Under the pieces are notes generated by a model, which was given only the letters and a program-made list of their open reading frames with translations, searched no databases and was not told the DNA's origin. A DNA stretch of 64,000 nt from assembly GCF_008254045.1 (NCBI RefSeq), contig NZ_CP042425.1, positions 6,696,001 through 6,760,000 on the forward strand. The letters are read 5' to 3'. This DNA is from Limnoglobus roseus (GTDB lineage: Bacteria > Planctomycetota > Planctomycetia > Gemmatales > Gemmataceae). The position numbers were made by a program, and so were the translations under genes. Below are positions 8,050-17,973 of this stretch, one piece after another; position 1 is the first letter of the stretch; each line of letters opens with the position of its first letter.

Positions 8050-10617
8050 TTACTGCGCTTCACTCGCCGCCGCGGCAACGACCGGCTCACTCACGCCGCT
8101 GGTCGCCTCGATGATGAGCTTCTTCTCGCCCTCGACCTCGCCGACTTTGACGTGGATCGTGTCCTTGTTGTGGAACTCGCCCTTCAACAACGACTCGGCC
8201 ATCGCGTCTTCGAGGTACTGCTCGACCGACCGGCGGAGCGGTCGGGCGCCGAACTCGGTGCTGCTCCCCTTCTCGATCAGGAAGTCCTTCGCCTCTTCGT
8301 TGACGAGCATCGTCAGGCCCTTCTCTTTGAGCCGCTTCGCGACCTTCGAGAGTTCCATGTTGACGATCTGCTTCAGGTTCAGCGTCGTCAGCTTGCGGAA
8401 GACGATGATGTCGTCGAGGCGGTTGAGGAATTCCGGGCGGAACTCCTTGTCCATCCGGCCCCGCAACTTCTTCTGCATTTCCGCGTAGTTGACGTTCTCG
8501 TCCTGCTTGCGGTGGCGCAACAGGGGTGCTGTCATGTCGTCGGCCGACACGATCGTTTCCGCCCCGACGTTCGTGGTCATGATCAAGATCGTGTTCTTGA
8601 AGTCAACCACGCGGCCGACGCTGTCGGTCAGGCGGCCTTCTTCCATGATCTGGAGCAGGGCGTTCCACACGTCCGGGTGGGCCTTCTCGATTTCGTCGAG
8701 CAGGACCACGCTGTACGGCTTGCGGCGGATCTTCTCGGTCAGCTGACCGCCTTCCTCGAAGCCGACGTAGCCGGGGGGCGCACCCCAGAGGCGGCTGACG
8801 TTGTGCTTCTCCTGGTACTCGCTCATGTCGAGCGACACCAGCGCGGCCTCGTCGCCGAACATGAACTTCGCCAGCGACTTCGCGAGCAGCGTCTTCCCGA
8901 CGCCGGTCGGCCCGGCGAAGATGAACGTGCCGATCGGGCGCTTCGGGTCCTTCAAGCCGAGGCGGCTCTTGCGGATGGCCCGGGCGAGCGACTTGATGGC
9001 CTCATCTTGGCTGACGACCGCGGTGTGCAGTTCGTCTTCCATCTTGAGCAACCGCTTCGTTTCGTCCTCGTTCACCTTCACCAGCGGCACGCCAGTCATC
9101 TTCGAGACGACTTCCGCGATGACTTCCTCGTCCACCACGCCGTCGGCTTCCTTCGCCTTCTCACGCCATTCCTTCGCGATCGTTTCTTTCTTCTTCTTCA
9201 ACTTGTCGGCCTGGTCGCGGAGGCTGGCCGCCTTCTCGAAGTCCTGCTCGGCGACGGCCGATTCCTTCTCCTGGTTATGCTTCTCGATCTGCTCGTCGAT
9301 TTCCTTCAGGTCCGGCGGCCGGGTCATCGACCGCAGGCGAATGCGGGCACCGGCCTCGTCGATCACGTCGATTGCCTTGTCCGGCAGGCAGCGGCCGGAG
9401 ATGTACCGATCCGAAAAATCGACCGCCGCTCGCAGTGCGGCGTCGGTGATCTGGACGCGGTGGTGCGCCTCGTAGCGGTCGCGGAGGCCCTTGAGAATCT
9501 CGACGGCTTCCACGTTGGACGGCGGGTTGACGATGACTTCCTGGAAGCGGCGGGCGAGGGCGGCGTCCTTCTCAATGTACTTGCGGTACTCGTCGAGCGT
9601 GGTCGCCCCGATGCACTGAATCTCGCCGCGGGCCAGGGCCGGCTTCAGGACGTTGCTGGCGTCGATCGCGCCTTCGGCACCGCCCGCACCGACGAGGGTG
9701 TGCAGTTCGTCGATGAACAGGATCGTGTTCTTGGCCCGACGAACTTCGTTCATCACGGCCTTGATCCGTTCTTCGAACTGCCCGCGGTACTTCGTGCCGG
9801 CGACCATCATCGCCAGGTCGAGGACCACGAGCCGACGGTCGCGGAGCAGGTCGGGGATGTTGCCGTCCACGATCATCTGCGCCAGACCTTCGACGATGGC
9901 CGTCTTGCCAACGCCGGCTTCGCCGAGCAGCACCGGGTTGTTCTTCGTGCGGCGGCTCAAGACCTGGATGACGCGCTCGATTTCGTTCGAGCGGCCGATG
10001 ACCGGGTCGAGCTTGCTGGTCCGGGCCAGTTCGGTCAGGTCGCGGCCGAAGCTGTCGAGGGCCGGCGTCTTGCTCTTGCTCTTGCCGCCCGACGTGCGCT
10101 CGCCGCTGCCCCGTTCGGACGACCCACCTTCCCGGCCGCCACCGCCACCGCCGCCTTCGTTTTCGTTCGGCATGTTGTGCCCCAGTAGGTTGAGAACCTC
10201 TTCGCGAACGTCTTCGAGTTTCAGCCCCAAGTTCATGAGGACCTGGGCCGCGACGCCTTCCTGTTCGCGGAGCAGGCCGAGCAACAGGTGCTCGGTCCCG
10301 ACGTAGTTGTGGTTCAGGTTGCGGGCTTCTTCGATCGAGTACTCGATCACCTTCTTGGCCCGCGGCGTGTGCGGCAAGCGGCCGAGCGTGGCGGAGTCGC
10401 CACCCGGGCCGTGCTGAACGATCCGCTCGACTTCCAACCGGATTTTACGCAGGTCGATGTCGAGGTTTTTCAGAACGTTCGCGGCCACCCCCGAGCCTTC
10501 TTTCACCAGCCCGAGCAACACGTGTTCGGTGCCGATGTACTCGTGGTTGAACCGCTGCGCTTCCTGGTTGGCGAGTTGCATCACCTTCCGAGCGCGGTCG
10601 GTAAAGCGTTCAAACAT
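8050..10617 (-). CDS. clpC: ClpC ATP-dependent protease ATPase / chaperone
   Basis: An 855-residue Hsp100 unfoldase that feeds substrates to ClpP. A double Clp-N repeat (about 1-145) precedes a Gly/Ser-rich linker (150-185). The first AAA+ module has Walker A at 232-239 (GEAGVGKT), followed by the UVR-containing middle domain (EKAASLRDQADKLKKKKE, about 461-480) and a second AAA+ module with Walker A at 569-576 (GPTGVGKT) and a ClpB-D2-small tail. Length and order match ClpC of Gram-positive bacteria and cyanobacteria. The gene is monocistronic and bounded by a terminator; no ClpP or McsB gene lies nearby. Confidence 0.97.
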   Translation of the reverse strand: MFERFTDRARKVMQLANQEAQRFNHEYIGTEHVLLGLVKEGSGVAANVLKNLDIDLRKIRLEVERIVQHGPGGDSATLGRLPHTPRAKKVIEYSIEEARNLNHNYVGTEHLLLGLLREQEGVAAQVLMNLGLKLEDVREEVLNLLGHNMPNENEGGGGGGGREGGSSERGSGERTSGGKSKSKTPALDSFGRDLTELARTSKLDPVIGRSNEIERVIQVLSRRTKNNPVLLGEAGVGKTAIVEGLAQMIVDGNIPDLLRDRRLVVLDLAMMVAGTKYRGQFEERIKAVMNEVRRAKNTILFIDELHTLVGAGGAEGAIDASNVLKPALARGEIQCIGATTLDEYRKYIEKDAALARRFQEVIVNPPSNVEAVEILKGLRDRYEAHHRVQITDAALRAAVDFSDRYISGRCLPDKAIDVIDEAGARIRLRSMTRPPDLKEIDEQIEKHNQEKESAVAEQDFEKAASLRDQADKLKKKKETIAKEWREKAKEADGVVDEEVIAEVVSKMTGVPLVKVNEDETKRLLKMEDELHTAVVSQDEAIKSLARAIRKSRLGLKDPKRPIGTFIFAGPTGVGKTLLAKSLAKFMFGDEAALVSLDMSEYQEKHNVSRLWGAPPGYVGFEEGGQLTEKIRRKPYSVVLLDEIEKAHPDVWNALLQIMEEGRLTDSVGRVVDFKNTILIMTTNVGAETIVSADDMTAPLLRHRKQDENVNYAEMQKKLRGRMDKEFRPEFLNRLDDIIVFRKLTTLNLKQIVNMELSKVAKRLKEKGLTMLVNEEAKDFLIEKGSSTEFGARPLRRSVEQYLEDAMAESLLKGEFHNKDTIHVKVGEVEGEKKLIIEATSGVSEPVVAAAASEAQ

Positions 10618-10913
10618 CGTGTGCTGTCTCCCTGTTCGTCTGCCCCATCGACCGAGATCGCCAGCAACTCGGTCGGGAAACGACGGCTGGCGGAATTCAC
10701 GACCGAGGGGGAAGAGCTATCCCGGTGCGTGCAAGGGCGGGGCGTTGCCCTTCGGATTCACGGTTTAATCGTCTCTGGGCCATCATATGCACCCGCGATG
10801 CCACAAACCAACAGCGGCGTGCCAACTTGCCCGCGTTCGTGCGGCCGGGAGGCCGGAGAAGTGTAGATCGAGGGGAAACCGCGGTCAATCGCAACAGAAT
10901 CGAAGGGGCACGA
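10618..10913. other. noncoding region upstream of clpC
   Basis: No convincing ORF. This stretch must hold the clpC promoter and leader. I do not see a clear CIRCE-type inverted repeat or other heat-shock operator. Confidence 0.5.
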
Positions 10914-10958
10914 GCGGGCCTGTTACACCGGGAGTCGCTGCCAAAGTAACAGGCCCGC
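10914..10958 (-). terminator. hairpin terminator after the Gfo/Idh/MocA gene
   Basis: A perfect 13-bp inverted repeat (10914-10926 with 10946-10958), loop 19 bases, starting 5 bases after the stop codon of the minus-strand oxidoreductase. There is no clear T tract, so it may act as a rho-dependent or 3'-protecting hairpin. Confidence 0.55.
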
Positions 10959-10963
10959 GGCTG

Positions 10964-12223
10964 TCACACCTGCCAGCCCTTGCGGTACTCCCGCCCGAGG
11001 AACGCGGCCGCGTTCTTGGTGTTCGTCACGTTCGCCGTCGCGGCGTCCCACTCAAGCTCCTCGCCGCAACGGTAGGCCACGTTGCCGAGGAGAATCGCTT
11101 CTGTCAGCCGGCCACTGTACTCGAAGTTGCACGTCGTCGGGCCGCCGTTCTTGATGGCGTCGATCCACTCCTGATGATGGCCGACCGACTTGGAGATCGT
11201 CGGCGTCGGTTTCTTGGTAACTCTCGCGAACTCCTCCGGCAGCAATTGGTGCTTCGAGTAGTCGGCCACGAGTTTGCCCTTGTCGCCTTCGAACAGCACG
11301 CCGGCTCCGTAACCGGGGAACTTCACGGAACCGTCCAGGCTGGGTCCGCTCGTGCCGTGGTACCACGTAAGGTGAACGCCGGGGAACTGGTAGTCCACCT
11401 GCATCACGTCCGGCGTGGTGTTGTCGCCGTCGTAGGTCTTCTTGCCGACGGCCTTGACCTTCGTCGGGGCTTTCAGGTCAAGTGCCCAGAAGGGTAAGTC
11501 GGTGTAGTGGCAACCGAGATCCGCGAGGGTGCCGCCGCCGAATTCCCACCACCACCGCCAGTGGAAGTGTGGCCATGCGTAGTTCGCCTGCGCCATCTTC
11601 GCTTCGAAGAACTCGACAGGAGCCGGCCCGAGCCAAACGTCGAGATCGAACTTCGCCGACGGCTTCGTGCCGGTCTTCTTGCCCGCGACCGGCTTACTGG
11701 AAATCCAGACGTGAACGCGGTTCACGGTGCCGAGGACGCCGCCCTGCACGATCTCGACCACGCGGCGGTAGTTTTCCTCGGCGTGGATTTGCGTGCCCAT
11801 TTGCGTGACGAGTTTGGTGCCGCGGACGGCGTTCCGCACCGCCCGGACCTCCTGCACCGTGTGGCAGAGCGGTTTCTCGCAATAGACGTGCTTGCCGAGC
11901 TTGAGGGCGGTCAGCGTCGCATGGGCGTGGGTGTGGTCCGGCGTGCTGATGACGACGGCATCGAAGCCGTTCGCCCTGTCGAAAAGTTTGCGGTAGTCCG
12001 TGAAGACCTCCGCCTTCGGGAACTGCTGTTGCGCTTTGACCGCGTTCCCGGGGTCCACGTCACACAGGGCGACAATGTTTTCCTTCTCGACACCTTTCAG
12101 GTTGGCCGCCCCGCGGTTCGAAACGCCGATAACGGCGATCCGCAATTTGCCCGTGTCAGCCGATACGTTTGGGGCCAACAGAGCACCGCCGGTGGCGGCG
12201 AGAAAACGACGTCGGTTCAGCAT
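10964..12223 (-). CDS. Tat-exported Gfo/Idh/MocA family oxidoreductase
   Basis: A 419-residue NAD(P)-dependent sugar oxidoreductase-like protein. The N terminus MLNRRRFLAATGGALLAP is a twin-arginine signal. A Rossmann fold follows (LRIAVIGVSNRGAANL, near residue 26), and the family signature YCEKPLCHT holds the conserved Lys. The C-terminal alpha/beta domain includes the FHWRWWWEFGGGTLADLGCH stretch typical of the large planctomycete expansion of this family. It probably folds with its cofactor before export to the periplasm. The substrate is unknown. Transcribed alone from the region 12224-12701. Confidence 0.85.
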   Translation of the reverse strand: MLNRRRFLAATGGALLAPNVSADTGKLRIAVIGVSNRGAANLKGVEKENIVALCDVDPGNAVKAQQQFPKAEVFTDYRKLFDRANGFDAVVISTPDHTHAHATLTALKLGKHVYCEKPLCHTVQEVRAVRNAVRGTKLVTQMGTQIHAEENYRRVVEIVQGGVLGTVNRVHVWISSKPVAGKKTGTKPSAKFDLDVWLGPAPVEFFEAKMAQANYAWPHFHWRWWWEFGGGTLADLGCHYTDLPFWALDLKAPTKVKAVGKKTYDGDNTTPDVMQVDYQFPGVHLTWYHGTSGPSLDGSVKFPGYGAGVLFEGDKGKLVADYSKHQLLPEEFARVTKKPTPTISKSVGHHQEWIDAIKNGGPTTCNFEYSGRLTEAILLGNVAYRCGEELEWDAATANVTNTKNAAAFLGREYRKGWQV

Positions 12224-12701
12224 GACTTGATCCGTGGTAGTTGCGGGAGGTGCATCAAGTGAACAGATTCGAGTCGAGCGATCAAGGAAAATGTCGAAAC
12301 AGAGCAGAAGGGAAGAGACTCGACCAGGGCCGAATCCAGCATTTGAGCGTTACGCTGAATTCGGTCCCCTGGGAATCCCCCCCGTAGGCGAACGGGGGGG
12401 CATGTCTCAAAAACGGGCGATGGGCGATTCGAAGCTAGTCGAGTCACTTAATTGCATGCACGATGCCAAAACTGGATAATCTACTTCATTATCGTCACAA
12501 GATCATTTACGGTAATAATTTATAAATTTATCATTCGCGATAACAATAAATTCGCCGAGTTGACTAATTGTCGCCGATTCCGACACTATTCTGGCACCCA
12601 GAACTAGGTGTCGATTTTTCAGACGTCCGGATTCGGAGTCGGTATCTTGCTGTTCGCCACCACGTTCTGAAAGATAACTGCTCCCCTTGGAGTGCGGAAT
12701 C
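12224..12701. other. divergent intergenic region with an AT-rich core
   Basis: 478 bases without a supported gene, between divergent genes. Bases 12377-12400 form a perfect 8-bp G/C hairpin (C7G paired with CG7, loop 85-92). Bases about 12480-12560 are strikingly AT-rich for this genome and contain the palindrome AATTTATAAATT (12517-12528). Promoters for both flanking genes should lie here; no single -35/-10 pair stands out. Confidence 0.5.
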
Positions 12702-13541
12702 ATGGCGATCGAACCCCTGGCCATCGGCGTTTGTAGTTGGTCACTTCAGGTCAAGAGTGTGGCTGAACTGAAGGCGTTCCTCGACCGGCTCGGCGTCGAC
12801 GTGGTGCAGATCGCGTGCGGCGACCCCCACCACGCCTCCTGGGACGAGGGCGATGACCTGCCGACGGCGGCGAAGGCGGCCGGGTTCCGCATGAGCGGCA
12901 GCATGCTCGGCTTCCCGGGCGAGGATTACACCACGCCGCTGACGATCGAAAAGACCGGCGGATTCGGCGACCCGACCACGCGAGCGCAGCGGATCGAGCG
13001 GTTCCAGTGGGGGCTGCAACGCACCACGGCCCTCGGTCTGAGCGACATCATGCTTCACGCCGGGTTCATCCCGGAAGTCGGCGACGACGCCCGCTCGTCG
13101 TTCTTGCACACGCTCGCGCACGTATCGGACCTCGCCCAGCGGGTCGGTGTGACGGTGGCATTCGAAACCGGCCAGGAGTCGAGTAAGCTCCTCCGCCAGA
13201 CGCTCGACGACTTGCAGTGCTCGAACCTGAAGGTGAACTTCGACCCGGCCAACATGCTGCTGTACGACAAGGACGACCCCCTCGAAGCCCTCGAACTGCT
13301 CGCCCCGGATATCCGCAGCGTGCACCTGAAGGACGCCAACCGCCCGACGGTGAAAGCCCAGTGGGGCGAGGAAGTGCCGTTAGGCCGCGGGCAGACGAAC
13401 ACGAAACTGTTCGTGAAAGCCCTTCAGAAAAGCGGCTACCGTGGGCCACTGTGCATCGAGCGTGAAGTTGGCACGCAGGAAGAGCGGTTCCGCGACATCG
13501 AGCACGGCGTGAAGTTCCTCCGCGAGTGCCTCGCAAGTTGA
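12702..13541 (+). CDS. sugar phosphate isomerase/epimerase (TIM barrel)
   Basis: A 279-residue xylose-isomerase-like TIM-barrel protein (AP_endonuc_2 family). Recognisable parts are the start MAIEPLAIGVCSWSLQVKS, the metal-ligand segment VAFETGQES near the middle, LKVNFDPANMLLY, then VHLKDAN and CIEREVG toward the end, all typical metal-binding strand ends. ATG 12702 is used; the TTG five codons upstream is less likely. Likely cytoplasmic, acting on an inositol- or sugar-derived ketose or aldose; the divergent Gfo/Idh/MocA gene is a common partner in sugar catabolism. Confidence 0.83.
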   Translation: MAIEPLAIGVCSWSLQVKSVAELKAFLDRLGVDVVQIACGDPHHASWDEGDDLPTAAKAAGFRMSGSMLGFPGEDYTTPLTIEKTGGFGDPTTRAQRIERFQWGLQRTTALGLSDIMLHAGFIPEVGDDARSSFLHTLAHVSDLAQRVGVTVAFETGQESSKLLRQTLDDLQCSNLKVNFDPANMLLYDKDDPLEALELLAPDIRSVHLKDANRPTVKAQWGEEVPLGRGQTNTKLFVKALQKSGYRGPLCIEREVGTQEERFRDIEHGVKFLRECLAS

Positions 13542-13623
13542 GTCGAGCTTGACCCCGTGCGGCTTCGCGTGTTAAACCGGCGAGGCCTACCGAACTGCGA
13601 AACGCGCGGGGACTGCGAGACTC

Positions 13624-14631
13624 ATGCGGGTCACGACGAAAGCCACCCTCGAAGAACCGCTCCGCTGCGAATCGTCACCGCTGGTGTCGGTCTGCATCGC
13701 GAACTGGAACTGCTGCGAACTCCTGCACGACTGCCTGCTGTCACTCTTCGACCAGGACCAGGGCGTGTCGTTCGAGGTCGTCATCGTCGACAACGCCTCC
13801 ACCGACGGGGCGGTCGAGATGGTCCGGGACCGCTTCCCGCAGGTCCGCCTCATTCGGAACGACACCAACCGCGGCTTCAGCAAGGCCAACAACCAGGCCG
13901 CCGCCGTGGCCCGCGGGCAGTACCTCTTCTTCCTGAACAACGACACGCTCGTCCCCGAGGGCACGCTGCTAGACTTCGTTCAGTTCACGCGCGAGAACCC
14001 GGACGTCGGCATGATCGGCCCCCGGCTCCGCGGCGGCGACGGGCAGTGCCAGATTTCCTACCGCCGGAAGCCGACGCTGGGGGCCCTCCTCCACCGCGTG
14101 AGCATGTTGCGCTGGACGGGCTTGTTTCGAAACGCCTACTACGACTACCGGCGGAACACCTTCAACCCCGAAGGCGTTCACACCGTCGAAGTCCTGATGG
14201 GGGCGGCGGTCTTCCTGCCGCGGGAGTCGTTCGAAAAATCCGGCCAGTGGGACGAGGCTTACCGCTTCGGCGGTGAAGACCTCGACTTGTCCACGCAAGT
14301 CGGCCAGACGAGCCCCGTCGTGTACGTCGGCAGCGTCGAGATCGTCCACTTCGGCCGCGTCGCGAGCCGGGCGAACGTGAGTTTCTCCACGCCGAACGTC
14401 GCCATCGGTTACGTCCACTACTTCCGCAAGAACGGCGTCGGCAAGAACCAGTTGCGCGTCTACAAGGCGCTCGTCACCCTCGACGCCCCGGTGCAGGGCA
14501 TTGCCAAACTCGTCCAGGCGGGCGTGCGCTGGCTTCGCGGCGATCGACAGCGGGCGGGCAAGAGCTGGCTGGCGGCAAAAGGACTCTGGCACTTCCTCAC
14601 CCGCGAGCTAGTCCGGTTCTGGCGGGCCTGA
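13624..14631 (+). CDS. family 2 glycosyltransferase (WbbL/rhamnosyltransferase-like)
   Basis: A 335-residue GT-A fold glycosyltransferase. Residues 20-130 carry the nucleotide-sugar site: VSVCIANWNCCELLHDCL, the acidic pair in VVIVDNASTDG, and the metal-binding motif FLNNDT. The acceptor half includes GEDLDLSTQ, matching the conserved ED of rhamnosyl-type enzymes. No transmembrane helix is evident. It probably adds a sugar to a cell-surface polysaccharide. It is followed after 13 bases by the pseudouridine synthase, so the two may share an mRNA. Confidence 0.85.
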   Translation: MRVTTKATLEEPLRCESSPLVSVCIANWNCCELLHDCLLSLFDQDQGVSFEVVIVDNASTDGAVEMVRDRFPQVRLIRNDTNRGFSKANNQAAAVARGQYLFFLNNDTLVPEGTLLDFVQFTRENPDVGMIGPRLRGGDGQCQISYRRKPTLGALLHRVSMLRWTGLFRNAYYDYRRNTFNPEGVHTVEVLMGAAVFLPRESFEKSGQWDEAYRFGGEDLDLSTQVGQTSPVVYVGSVEIVHFGRVASRANVSFSTPNVAIGYVHYFRKNGVGKNQLRVYKALVTLDAPVQGIAKLVQAGVRWLRGDRQRAGKSWLAAKGLWHFLTRELVRFWRA

Positions 14632-14644
14632 TACGAAACAGGGT

Positions 14645-15367
14645 ATGACACCCACCGACCCGCCCCTCGATCCCGCCCGCATTCTCTTCGAAGACCACCA
14701 CCTCCTCATCGTCAACAAGCCCGCGCCGCTGCTGACGCAAGCCCCGCCCAACGTCCCCAACCTGGAAAGCATGGTGAAGGCGTACATCAAGGAGAAGTAC
14801 GCCAAACCCGGCGGCGTCTACCTCGGCGTGCCGCACCGCCTCGACCGGCCCGTCTCCGGGGTCATCTGCTTCGCCCGCAACACGAAGGCGGCTCAACGGG
14901 TCCACGAACAGTTCCAAGAGCGGACGGTCCGCAAGGTCTACTGGGCGGCCGTGGTCGGCGAAGTGACGCCCGAAACCGGGCGGTGGGAGGACTGGATCCG
15001 CAAAGTTCCCGACGAATCCCGAACGGTACGGGCGAAACCCAATGAGCCAGGGGCAAAGCTCGCGACGCTCGAATACCGCGTCCTGCAACCAATCCCCGGG
15101 GGCACACTGATCGAGTTTCAGCCGTTGAGCGGCCGGATGCACCAGTTGCGCGTCCAATCGGCGTGGCGAGGCCACCCCGTGTTCGGCGACACGGCCTATG
15201 CCGAGTCCCCGCCCTTCGGCCCGGCCGCGGAACTCCCGCGCGATCGAGTCATTGCCCTTCACGCCCGTCGCCTGGAACTCATTCATCCGTTTAAGAAAGA
15301 GCCACTCGTTGCCGAAGCTACCGTGCCGGACTATTGGGCACCCCTCGGCCTCGATTCCGGCTCTTAG
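14645..15367 (+). CDS. RluA-family RNA pseudouridine synthase
   Basis: A 240-residue pseudouridine synthase. The catalytic motif is HRLDRPVSG, with the active Asp following the usual HRLD; ILFEDHHLLIVNKPAPLL is the conserved start, and LIEFQPLSGRMHQLRVQ…HPVFGD is motif III. There is no N-terminal S4 domain, so it resembles the short RluA or TruC-like members acting on rRNA or tRNA. The exact uridine target cannot be told from sequence. Confidence 0.87.
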   Translation: MTPTDPPLDPARILFEDHHLLIVNKPAPLLTQAPPNVPNLESMVKAYIKEKYAKPGGVYLGVPHRLDRPVSGVICFARNTKAAQRVHEQFQERTVRKVYWAAVVGEVTPETGRWEDWIRKVPDESRTVRAKPNEPGAKLATLEYRVLQPIPGGTLIEFQPLSGRMHQLRVQSAWRGHPVFGDTAYAESPPFGPAAELPRDRVIALHARRLELIHPFKKEPLVAEATVPDYWAPLGLDSGS

Positions 15368-15452
15368 CCCTGGACTTCTCATAAGCCCTTCATGCCAGAC
15401 GTGATAAATGAGTGAATGAGAAGCTCCGCCAGATTTGCCGAGGACCACTCGC

Positions 15453-16178
15453 GTGCGGGTTCTGCTTGTTGAAGACCAGATTGCGTTATCGAAAGCCCTC
15501 CGTCAAGGACTGGAAGAAGAGGGCTTCGCGGTCGATACCGCCCTCGACGGCGAGGAGGCCGACGCGAAAGCGCGGACGACGCAGTACGACGTCGTCATTC
15601 TGGACGTGATGCTGCCGAAGGTCGACGGACTCACCCTCTTGAAGCGCTGGCGGCAGGGCGGGGTTTCGACCCACGTCCTCATGCTGACGGCCAGGACCAC
15701 GCTCGACGATAAGATCGCGGGCCTCGACTCGGGGGCCGACGATTACCTGACGAAGCCGTTCGAACTCGACGAGTTGCTCGCCCGCGTCCGGGCGCTCGTG
15801 CGGCGGAGCCACCAGGTCAAAGACCCGATCATCAAGATTTACGACATGAACATCGACACCGCCGCCCGCCGGGTGACGCGGGCTGGTCAGTCGATCCACC
15901 TCACGCCGCGCGAGTACGCCCTGCTGGAATTCCTGGCCTTCCACCGCGGCAAGGTCGTAACCCGGACGATGATCTGGGAACACCTCTACGACGAGTACGA
16001 CGAGAACACGTCGAACGTCGTGGACGTGTACATCCGCTACCTGCGGAACAAAATCGACAAGGGGTTCGAGCCGGCCCTAATCCTGACCCGGTGGGGCGAA
16101 GGTTACATGCTCCGGGCTGAGGACGACCCGCCGCCCGTGAAGGAAGGCAAGGAGAAGGAAGGGAAGCGGAAGGTCTGA
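15453..16178 (+). CDS. OmpR-family response regulator
   Basis: A 241-residue two-component regulator. The receiver domain starts RVLLVEDQ, has the phospho-acceptor Asp in VILDVMLPK, and the switch Lys in LTKPFELDELLARV. A C-terminal winged helix follows (LTPREYALLEFLAFHRGKVVTR…VVDVYIRYLRNKID). I choose GTG 15453 because GAGGA lies eight bases upstream; the frame also allows TTG 15435. The kinase gene begins 19 bases downstream, so the two form one operon and a cognate pair. Confidence 0.92.
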   Translation: MRVLLVEDQIALSKALRQGLEEEGFAVDTALDGEEADAKARTTQYDVVILDVMLPKVDGLTLLKRWRQGGVSTHVLMLTARTTLDDKIAGLDSGADDYLTKPFELDELLARVRALVRRSHQVKDPIIKIYDMNIDTAARRVTRAGQSIHLTPREYALLEFLAFHRGKVVTRTMIWEHLYDEYDENTSNVVDVYIRYLRNKIDKGFEPALILTRWGEGYMLRAEDDPPPVKEGKEKEGKRKV

Positions 16179-16197
16179 TCTTTTCAGGTCGCCAGTC

Positions 16198-17973
16198 ATG
16201 CGTTCGACACGCTCGCTCCTCATCGTCTACTTCCTCGCCCTCCTCGGCGTGGGGTTGGGTGTGGTCGTCATCTTGGCCGACCGCGTGGTGACGCGGGCTC
16301 TGGACGAAAAAGAGCGAACGGCTGCGGAGGCGATCGACCTGCGGACACTCGAACGGGTTCGGAACGAGCAGGAGAAGTTCGACCGCGAACTTCTGACCCA
16401 TGCCCGGTTGATCGCCCGGATCGCCCGCCGCGAGTACCTCCCCCAGTCCGACGCGGAACGGCGGAAGTTCGACACGCAGTTGTTGCCCCCCAGTTACTTT
16501 GCCGGCTTCGGCCCCACGTTCAGCCTCTGGGCCGTCACCTGGCACAGTGGACTGGCCCAGCAGCCGCGTCGGGGCGGGAGTAACCCCAACCCGCAGTTCT
16601 TGTACTGGTCGCTGGCCCGCTCCTACCTTTCCAACTTGCGCATCGACGAGTTGTACTTGAAGCCGATCGACGACGACGACCGGATTCTCGACTACGTGCA
16701 AATCAACGGCACGTTCGGCAGCGTCCGACGGTCCGAGAACCTCATCACGGCCGGCTTCGTCCTCCCGTTCGAACGCAGCCGGGTGGACAAGGTACTCGAA
16801 GACTGGACCTACGACGAGGTCCACCTTCCCGGTGCCGCGACGGGGCGCCGGGTGATTTTCAAGACGCCGTTGCCCATCCAGGCACCGGGGTTCGACCGCT
16901 TCCGGCCATCGCAAGGCCGCCCCGCCCCGGCCGACCCGTCGCAGTACATTTACATCCACGTCGCCCGACTTTCGAACGAGCTCGAACACCACGTCGCCAC
17001 CTTTCGTTCGGAAGCGGCCGACGAAAAGACCGTCCTCCAGACCGGCACCGTGCGGACGGTGGGCTGGATTCGTCTGACGCTCGCATTCATCGCCGTTCTC
17101 ACGTTCCTTGCGTGCCTCCTCGGCTCGTCCTGGCTGATCCGCCGCGGGTTGACGCCGCTCAGTCGCCTTTCGGACGCCGTGAGTCAGGTGTCCGAAAAAG
17201 ACTTCCGCCTCGCGGTGGAGCGGGACGAACTGACCACGGAACTGCAACCGATCCACACGAGAATCACGGAAACACTCGACCAGCTACGCATGGCGTTTGA
17301 GCGGGAGAAGCAGGCCGTCGCCGATATTTCGCACGAGCTACGGACGCCGGTGGCATCGCTCCTGGCCACCATCGACGTGTCCCTCCGCAAGCCGCGGACG
17401 GCCGAATCGTATCTGCAAACGCTCAAAGACTGCCGGGCCATCACGAAGCAACTCAGCCAGCTCGTCGAGAAGGTGATGACCCTCGCCTACCTCGACGCGG
17501 GGCAGACGAAGGTGGCTCAAGTGCCGGTGGACGTCATGGACATCGCCACGAGTTGCGCGGCCGTGATCCGACCGTTGGCGGAAGCCCACGGCCTGCAATT
17601 CGAGATGAAGTCCGACGGGCCGATCCGGGTGCAGACCGATCCCGACAAGTTGCGAGAGGTACTGACGAACCTGTTGCACAACGCGGTCGAGTACAACAAC
17701 GCCGGGGGGCGGGTGGAATTGGACGTGTCGTCCGACCCAGAGAACGTCCGGTTCCGTGTCAAGGACACAGGCATCGGGATGACGGACGAGGTCCGCGAGA
17801 AAATTTTCGAACGCTTCTACCGGGCCGACTCGTCCCGGACCGCGACCGGCGTTCACGCCGGGTTGGGGCTGGCGATCGTGAAGGAATACGTCGACCGCCT
17901 CGGCGGTTCGATCTCGGTCGAGAGCGAACCGGGGGCCGGGAGTAGTTTCTGCGTCAGCCTACCGGCCGCGTGA
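16198..17973 (+). CDS. membrane sensor histidine kinase
   Basis: A 591-residue sensor kinase. An N-terminal helix (about 7-28) and a second helix (about 283-305) bracket a periplasmic domain of about 250 residues with no recognisable fold. HAMP follows, then HisKA with the phospho-accepting His in DISHELRTPV, and HATPase_c with N box NLLHNAVEYN, G1 DTGIGM and G2 GLGLAIVKEY. It should phosphorylate the OmpR regulator encoded just upstream. Its last 15 bases overlap the convergent glycosyltransferase gene. Confidence 0.93.
   Translation: MRSTRSLLIVYFLALLGVGLGVVVILADRVVTRALDEKERTAAEAIDLRTLERVRNEQEKFDRELLTHARLIARIARREYLPQSDAERRKFDTQLLPPSYFAGFGPTFSLWAVTWHSGLAQQPRRGGSNPNPQFLYWSLARSYLSNLRIDELYLKPIDDDDRILDYVQINGTFGSVRRSENLITAGFVLPFERSRVDKVLEDWTYDEVHLPGAATGRRVIFKTPLPIQAPGFDRFRPSQGRPAPADPSQYIYIHVARLSNELEHHVATFRSEAADEKTVLQTGTVRTVGWIRLTLAFIAVLTFLACLLGSSWLIRRGLTPLSRLSDAVSQVSEKDFRLAVERDELTTELQPIHTRITETLDQLRMAFEREKQAVADISHELRTPVASLLATIDVSLRKPRTAESYLQTLKDCRAITKQLSQLVEKVMTLAYLDAGQTKVAQVPVDVMDIATSCAAVIRPLAEAHGLQFEMKSDGPIRVQTDPDKLREVLTNLLHNAVEYNNAGGRVELDVSSDPENVRFRVKDTGIGMTDEVREKIFERFYRADSSRTATGVHAGLGLAIVKEYVDRLGGSISVESEPGAGSSFCVSLPAA

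Noticed and set aside
8152..10188. 678-residue open frame on the plus strand opposite clpC
   Set aside because: It is a GC-driven shadow of the ClpC gene; the product has no domain and clpC is certain.
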